Source: Ktedonobacteraceae bacterium
Lineage (GTDB): Bacteria; Chloroflexota; Ktedonobacteria; Ktedonobacterales; Ktedonobacteraceae
Reading direction: 5' to 3'
Assembly (NCBI GenBank): GCA_017354095.1
Contig: JAFMRP010000172.1
Coordinates: 1-8,278, forward strand
DNA: 8,278 bases
A program made the position numbers and the translations under genes. The notes beneath the pieces are model-generated. The model saw only the letters and a list, made by a program, of their open reading frames with translations. It was not told the DNA's origin and made no database searches. The stretch's first letter is position 1. Each line of letters begins with the position of its first letter. Positions 5,323 through 8,278 of this stretch are shown in pieces.

Positions 5323-7209
5323 CTAGACCTCGCGGTATTCACCCTCAACGGTATCTGAACCCTGATCTGGAGCCTGGCCATCGGTTCTACCAGCTCCAGC
5401 AGCTCCTGCCTGCCCGTATACCTCCTGCCCGATACGCTGCATCGTGACCTCCAACTCGCTGGTACTGGTCTGCACTCGCGCCATATCATTGGCCGCAATC
5501 GCGTCGCGTACCGCTTTGATCTTCTCCTCGATCTCCGAACGCAGTCCGACCGAAATTTTGTCACCTACCTCGTGCAGTGTCTTCTCCGCCTGGTAAGCAA
5601 CACCGTCAGCACGATTACGCTGTTCAATCTCCTCTTTACGCTGGCGATCCTCCTGAGCATAGCGCTCGGCCTCGTGCACCATACGATCAACTTCGTCCTT
5701 AGAGAGCCCACTGGAAGCTGTGATCGTGATCTGCTGCTCACGCCCGGTAGCCTTATCGCGCGCTGCCACATTCAGAATACCGTTTGCATCGATATCAAAG
5801 GTGACTTCGACCTGAGGCACACCACGCGGTGCTGGCGCGATCCCCTCCAGGTGGAAATTGCCCAGGCTCTTATTGTCACGCGCCATCTCACGCTCGCCCT
5901 GCAGCACATGAATCTCTACCGCCGGCTGATTGTCCGTGGCCGTAGTAAAAACCTCGCTCTTCCGTGTTGGAATAGTGGAGTTGCGCTCGATCAAGCGAGT
6001 CATCACACCACCCAGCGTCTCTACGCCCAGCGAAAGCGGAGTGACGTCTAGCAGCAGCACATCTTTTACTTCGCCCTTGAGCACACCTGCCTGGATGGCT
6101 GCTCCAATAGCCACTACTTCATCAGGATTGACGCCCTTATGCGGCTCCTTGTTGAAGATTTTACGCACTAATTCCACTACTGCTGGCATGCGCGTCTGAC
6201 CACCAACCAGCACAACTTCATCTACCTGGCTGGCAGAGACGCCCGCGTCCTGTAGAGCACGCATGACTGGCTCGCGTGTACGCTCAACCAGGTCACCAAC
6301 CAGTTGCTCCAGTTTGGCACGCGTGAGCGTCATAACCAGGTGCTTGGGACCACTGGCATCCGCGCTGATAAAGGGCAGATTAATCTCCGTCTGCATCGCC
6401 GAAGATAGCTCGATTTTAGCTCGCTCAGCCGCCTCTTTCAAACGCTGGATCGCCATACGATCATTTCGCAGATCAATGCCCTGCTCTTTGCGGAACTCAT
6501 CGGCAATCCAATCAACAATGCGCTGATCAAAGTCATCGCCGCCCAGATGGGTATCTCCATTGGTTGCCTTTACTTCGAAAACACCCTCACCCAGTTGCAG
6601 GATAGAAATGTCAAAGGTGCCACCACCTAGATCATAGACAGCAATGACCTGGTCCTTGTTTTTCTCCAGACCATAGGCCAGCGAGGCTGCCGTCGGCTCA
6701 TTGATGATACGCAGCACCTCCAGCCCGGCAATCTTACCGGCATCTTTCGTCGCCTGGCGTTGGGTGTCATTAAAGTAAGCAGGAACAGTGATTACCGCCT
6801 GCGTGATACGTTCTCCTAACTTTGCTTCTGCATCAGCCTTTAGCTTCTGTAGAATCATGGCCGAGATCTCGGGCGGACTGTACTCACGCCCCCCCATGAC
6901 AATACGCACATCGCCATTAGAGGCTTTGGTGATCTTATAAGGCACACTCTTGATCGTGCGCTGCACCTCGGGATCATCGAAGCGCCGTCCCATCAAACGC
7001 TTCACCGAAAAAACGGTATTCTCTGGATTGGTGACTGCCTGGCGCTTGGCGACCTGTCCCACTAGGCGCTCACCGCTCTTCGTTATCGCGACGATCGACG
7101 GCGTAAGCCTCGAACCCTCACTGTTTTCTAAAACCGTTGGCTCGCCAACTTCAATCACCGCCACGACCGAATTGGTGGTTCCCAGATCAATACCAATGAC
7201 CTTTGCCAT
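5323..7209 (-). CDS. dnaK: Molecular chaperone DnaK (Hsp70)
   Basis: ATP-dependent Hsp70 chaperone of the cytoplasm. It binds exposed hydrophobic segments of unfolded proteins and works with DnaJ and GrpE. At 628 aa it is full length. ATPase domain 1-380: phosphate loop IGIDLGTTNS (5-14), NEPTAASLAYG (170-180), DLGGGTFD (193-200), and the adenosine motif LVGGQTRMP (334-342). Interdomain linker VKDVLLLDVTPLSLG 381-395, substrate-binding domain to about 500, helical lid about 503-600, then a Gly/Ala/Gln/Asp tail ending VEGEYREV. Residues about 77-100 contain the ATPase-domain segment present in E. coli DnaK and missing in Bacillus DnaK. Start: ATG with GAGGAG 9 bases upstream. Neither grpE nor dnaJ is adjacent. 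The gene downstream is convergent and a terminator separates the gene upstream, so dnaK appears to be transcribed alone. It has its own promoter, sharing an element with the promoter of the HspR-like gene. It may be one of several dnaK copies in the genome; the window cannot show that. Confidence 0.98.
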   Translation of the reverse strand: MAKVIGIDLGTTNSVVAVIEVGEPTVLENSEGSRLTPSIVAITKSGERLVGQVAKRQAVTNPENTVFSVKRLMGRRFDDPEVQRTIKSVPYKITKASNGDVRIVMGGREYSPPEISAMILQKLKADAEAKLGERITQAVITVPAYFNDTQRQATKDAGKIAGLEVLRIINEPTAASLAYGLEKNKDQVIAVYDLGGGTFDISILQLGEGVFEVKATNGDTHLGGDDFDQRIVDWIADEFRKEQGIDLRNDRMAIQRLKEAAERAKIELSSAMQTEINLPFISADASGPKHLVMTLTRAKLEQLVGDLVERTREPVMRALQDAGVSASQVDEVVLVGGQTRMPAVVELVRKIFNKEPHKGVNPDEVVAIGAAIQAGVLKGEVKDVLLLDVTPLSLGVETLGGVMTRLIERNSTIPTRKSEVFTTATDNQPAVEIHVLQGEREMARDNKSLGNFHLEGIAPAPRGVPQVEVTFDIDANGILNVAARDKATGREQQITITASSGLSKDEVDRMVHEAERYAQEDRQRKEEIEQRNRADGVAYQAEKTLHEVGDKISVGLRSEIEEKIKAVRDAIAANDMARVQTSTSELEVTMQRIGQEVYGQAGAAGAGRTDGQAPDQGSDTVEGEYREV

Positions 7210-7218
7210 AAAAACACA

Positions 7219-7224
7219 CTCCTC
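7219..7224 (-). promoter_or_regulatory. Ribosome binding site GAGGAG of dnaK
   Basis: On the - strand GAGGAG precedes the ATG at 7209 by 9 bases, confirming the start of the conserved MAKVIGIDLGTT sequence. Confidence 0.8.
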
Positions 7225-7320
7225 TTCTCTGACTGTTGTATGTTGGCCTGTGTATGCACTCTAAGATACAGGAACTTTTTACTCCCATCATCTATATAAG
7301 GACACACATTCTAGCCAAAG

Positions 7321-7350
7321 CCGGTTTCACATCCACGAAGAGGAAACCGG
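7321..7350 (-). promoter_or_regulatory. Hairpin in the dnaK mRNA leader
   Basis: Perfect 8-bp inverted repeat CCGGTTTC / GAAACCGG around a 14-base loop, within the predicted leader of about 229 nt between the dnaK promoter and its ATG. No T tract follows, so it is not a terminator. It could affect stability or translation of the heat-shock mRNA. It does not cover the ribosome binding site, so a simple RNA thermometer is not supported. Confidence 0.45.
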
Positions 7351-7444
7351 GAAAATATGCTGGCAACCACTGAGAAAAAAGCAAAAGAACGGCACAGCTT
7401 GTAAAGCAATCTCTCATTTTCACATATCTTCAAATCACAAAATC

Positions 7445-7473
7445 ATTGTAAAATACCTTACAAAAATTGTCAA
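7445..7473 (-). promoter_or_regulatory. Sigma-70-like promoter of dnaK
   Basis: On the - strand TTGACA (7468-7473), a 17-base spacer, then TACAAT (7445-7450). The -35 is perfect and the -10 has one mismatch. Transcription would start near 7438. The spacer carries TTTTTGTAAG, also present at the same position in the promoter of the HspR-like gene. An inverted repeat TTGTAA-N6-TTACAA (7446-7463) covers the spacer and -10 and would suit a repressor. I find no CIRCE element (TTAGCACTC-N9-GAGTGCTAA) or classical HAIR element here. Confidence 0.7.
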
Positions 7474-7482
7474 GTCAACCGC

Positions 7483-7510
7483 AAAAAATTGGCCACCTCT
7501 CGCAGTGGCT
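7483..7510 (-). terminator. Intrinsic terminator of the HspR-like gene
   Basis: On the - strand, 12 bases after the TAG stop, GCCAC pairs with GTGGC (7505-7509 with 7492-7496) around an 8-base loop, extendable by one wobble pair. CAA and a run of six T follow. The stem is short but the T run is clear. It ends about 10 bases before the dnaK -35 box, so the two genes are separate transcription units. Confidence 0.6.
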
Positions 7511-7521
7511 AGAAAGCGTGT

Positions 7522-7860
7522 CTACATCTCTTCTCTGCCAATCTGGATGCGGATGGATTCAATCTCTTGCTGGAGCATCGTCACTTGCTGGCGCATCTGC
7601 AAAATGTAGCGAATGCCCGTCGCGTTGATACCCTGATAAGATAGCTCAACGATCTCCATAAGCGTTTCGATATTCTCGTCAGAGTAGAGGCGATTTTTAC
7701 CATCAAGACGTGCCGGAGCTAGCAGTTCTGCCTCTTCGTAGCGGCGCAGCGTCTGAGGGGGCACGCCAACCATCTTCGCCACCACCCCAATAGTGTATTT
7801 GGGCATACGCCGGGCCTCCACGCCGCTCAGTGGCTCTGGCCTTTTCTTTGACCGCTTCAT
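7522..7860 (-). CDS. MerR-family regulator, HspR-like
   Basis: Small DNA-binding protein of 112 aa. A MerR-type winged helix spans about 22-85: IGVVAKMVGVPPQTLRRYEE is the helix-turn-helix and NRLYSDENIETL the second part. A short coiled-coil-like helix (85-112) would form the dimer. There is no C-terminal effector domain. PPQTLRRYEEAELLAPAR resembles HspR, the heat-shock repressor that with DnaK as co-repressor controls dnaK operons in actinobacteria. The position directly upstream of dnaK and the shared promoter element support that role, which is inferred. Two starts are possible: ATG 7860 (AGAGGA 10 bases upstream) or ATG 7806 (GGAGG 8 bases upstream, 94 aa). The second has the better ribosome binding site and loses only a basic tail outside the MerR fold. 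The frame stays open upstream to 8274, but that part is not protein-like and lies before the promoter, so a longer 250-aa reading is rejected. Confidence 0.87.
   Translation of the reverse strand: MKRSKKRPEPLSGVEARRMPKYTIGVVAKMVGVPPQTLRRYEEAELLAPARLDGKNRLYSDENIETLMEIVELSYQGINATGIRYILQMRQQVTMLQQEIESIRIQIGREEM
7815..7819 (-). promoter_or_regulatory. Internal ribosome binding site GGAGG in the HspR-like gene
   Basis: On the - strand GGAGG stands 8 bases before the ATG at 7806, better than the site before ATG 7860 (AGAGGA at 7871-7876, spacing 10). It may mark the true start or allow a second, shorter form. Confidence 0.5.
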
Positions 7861-7927
7861 CACAGTTGTATCCTCTACTTTACCCCAAGGTTTATATCGC
7901 CTGTTGATAATATGTTTTCTACAATAT

Positions 7928-7956
7928 ATGTTATATGTTCTTACAAAAAATGTCAA
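7928..7956 (-). promoter_or_regulatory. Sigma-70-like promoter of the HspR-like gene
   Basis: On the - strand TTGACA (7951-7956), a 17-base spacer, then TAACAT (7928-7933, two mismatches). The predicted start is near 7921, about 60 nt before the ATG at 7860. The first 17 bases differ from the dnaK promoter at only one position. TATGTT occurs three times on the + strand nearby (7911-7916, 7927-7932, 7934-7939). Confidence 0.6.
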
Positions 7957-7997
7957 CCTCACAGGAGTAAACACCCTTCCCCCGGGCTTTTTGATAG

Positions 7998-8278
7998 TCA
8001 CCTGAGTGCGCAAATATATGCACTCATCAATAAAAAACGCCTTTCCAATTGACGCCATGGATCGGCCTCTGAAGATCTTTGAAACCCTCCATCCCCTACT
8101 GGCGAGGCCGTGGAGGGTTGTGTGGAAGGTATAGGCCTGGGAAGCGGTTCTGTAGGGTTTTGTAGAGTTTTTGCACGAGTTTTCGCCTCCCTCACTTTCA
8201 CAAAGCCCACGATGAACGCCTCCAGAGATCCTGCGTGCTGCTGCTGCACAGGATAGCGCCAGCAGCTTTGACATGCGC
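7998..8278 (-). CDS. Possible C-terminal fragment of an unknown protein, cut by the right edge
   Basis: One - strand frame is open from the window edge to TGA at 7998-8000 (about 92 codons). It begins ACQSCWRYPV and continues QQQHAGSLEAFIVGFVKVRE, which looks more protein-like than the two other - strand frames, including the frame joined to the HspR-like gene. The second half is rich in Pro, Ser and Thr and ends MSAYICALR. I do not recognise the family. Two close cysteines (CQSC) hint at a metal site but cannot be tested here. If real it is the end of a gene starting to the right, followed by the HspR-like gene after about 140 bp. It may equally be non-coding DNA, since perfect inverted repeats lie within it. 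Confidence 0.3.
   Translation of the reverse strand, partial: ACQSCWRYPVQQQHAGSLEAFIVGFVKVREAKTRAKTLQNPTEPLPRPIPSTQPSTASPVGDGGFQRSSEADPWRQLERRFLLMSAYICALR
8003..8026. repeat. Inverted repeat TGAGTGC-N10-GCACTCA
   Basis: Perfect 7-bp arms around a 10-base spacer, about 47 bp upstream of the -35 box of the HspR-like gene. No T tract follows on either strand. The arms TGAGT/ACTCA recall the HAIR operator of HspR (CTTGAGT-N7-ACTCAAG), but the spacing is different. It could be an operator or an mRNA 3'-end hairpin. Confidence 0.45.
8063..8119. repeat. Two interlocked inverted repeats (pseudoknot topology)
   Basis: CGGCCTC (8063-8069) is complementary to GAGGCCG (8104-8110). AACCCTCCA (8083-8091) is complementary to TGGAGGGTT (8111-8119). 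Both are perfect, their arms alternate, and the two right-hand arms abut. In RNA of either strand this permits an H-type pseudoknot or two mutually exclusive hairpins. Confidence 0.5.
8151..8170 (+). repeat. Tandem 10-bp repeat TGTAGGGTTT / TGTAGAGTTT
   Basis: Two adjacent 10-bp units differing at one base. GTAGGG and AGGGTTT in the first unit are also complementary to bases 8094-8099 and 8082-8088, so it could join the folding of the neighbouring inverted repeats. It may be simple local duplication. Confidence 0.4.

Larger units (their letters stand above)
7957..8278. other. Region upstream of the HspR-like promoter with no confident gene
   Basis: About 320 bp to the window edge. It contains the inverted repeat at 8003-8026, two interlocked inverted repeats at 8063-8119, a 10-bp tandem repeat at 8151-8170 and a possible coding fragment on the - strand (stop at 7998). 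I see no tRNA, insertion-sequence end or CRISPR pattern. Confidence 0.5.

Noticed and set aside
5572..6051. 159-residue + strand open frame inside dnaK
   Set aside because: It is antisense to the conserved dnaK sequence and is a frame shadow.
7251..7270. TGTAT-N10-ATACA inverted repeat containing GCACTCTAAG near the dnaK start, as a CIRCE-like element
   Set aside because: The arms are only 5 bp and the sequence does not match TTAGCACTC-N9-GAGTGCTAA; probably chance.
7446..7463. TTGTAA-N6-TTACAA as the common operator of dnaK and the HspR-like gene
   Set aside because: The left arm is shared but the right arm is not kept in the HspR-like promoter, so only the shared TTTTTGTAAG core is claimed.
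7861..8274. A 138-residue N-terminal extension of the MerR/HspR-like protein
   Set aside because: The extension is Cys/Arg/Ser-rich without domain character, lies across the predicted promoter, and the MerR fold starts normally after ATG 7860 or 7806 with good ribosome binding sites.

Overview
The window looks like a chromosomal segment from a Chloroflexota bacterium, most likely of the Ktedonobacteria type. That assignment is inferred from protein style: a HTH-GAF regulator of a kind I associate with that group, a MerR/HspR-like gene beside dnaK, and a DnaK carrying the diderm-type ATPase-domain insert. Nothing in the window proves the taxonomy. There are six supported protein genes, one doubtful coding fragment at the right edge, no RNA genes, no CRISPR array and no recognisable insertion sequence.

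Left part (1-2916, + strand): a two-component system in one operon. A histidine kinase (GAF-PAS-HisKA-HATPase, entering from the left edge) overlaps by 4 bases an NtrC-type response regulator (REC-AAA+-Fis HTH). The regulator's sigma-54 contact loop is degenerate (YAFTDA instead of GAFTGA), and the kinase carries a proline/serine-rich insert inside its ATPase domain. The regulator gene overlaps tail-to-tail by 13 bases with the next gene.

Middle (2904-5233): a HTH-GAF one-component regulator on the - strand and, divergent from it across 512 bp, a gene on the + strand encoding an H-NOX heme domain fused to a C-terminal winged-helix-like domain. The H-NOX part keeps the heme ligand His105, Tyr136/Ser138/Arg140 and Pro118, but lacks the distal polar residues that stabilise O2 in some H-NOX proteins. 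I read it as a direct gas-responsive (NO or CO) transcription regulator. This is the most unusual item in the window. Each gene of the divergent pair has a good sigma-70-like promoter, and a perfect TTACAC-AG-GTGTAA palindrome sits just upstream of the H-NOX promoter.

Right part (5234-8278): dnaK (- strand), apparently transcribed alone, preceded by a roughly 229-nt leader containing a hairpin. Upstream of it is a short MerR/HspR-like regulator gene with its own promoter and an intrinsic terminator that ends just before the dnaK promoter. The two promoters share TTGACA-w-TTTTTGTAAG (16 of the first 17 positions identical), which suggests one regulator controls both. The last 320 bp hold no confident gene but contain several perfect inverted repeats, two of them interlocked as in a pseudoknot, and a possible C-terminal coding fragment.

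Together the window is a sensing and stress-response neighbourhood: a two-component phosphorelay, a heme gas sensor with a divergent regulator, and an HspR-like/DnaK heat-shock unit.
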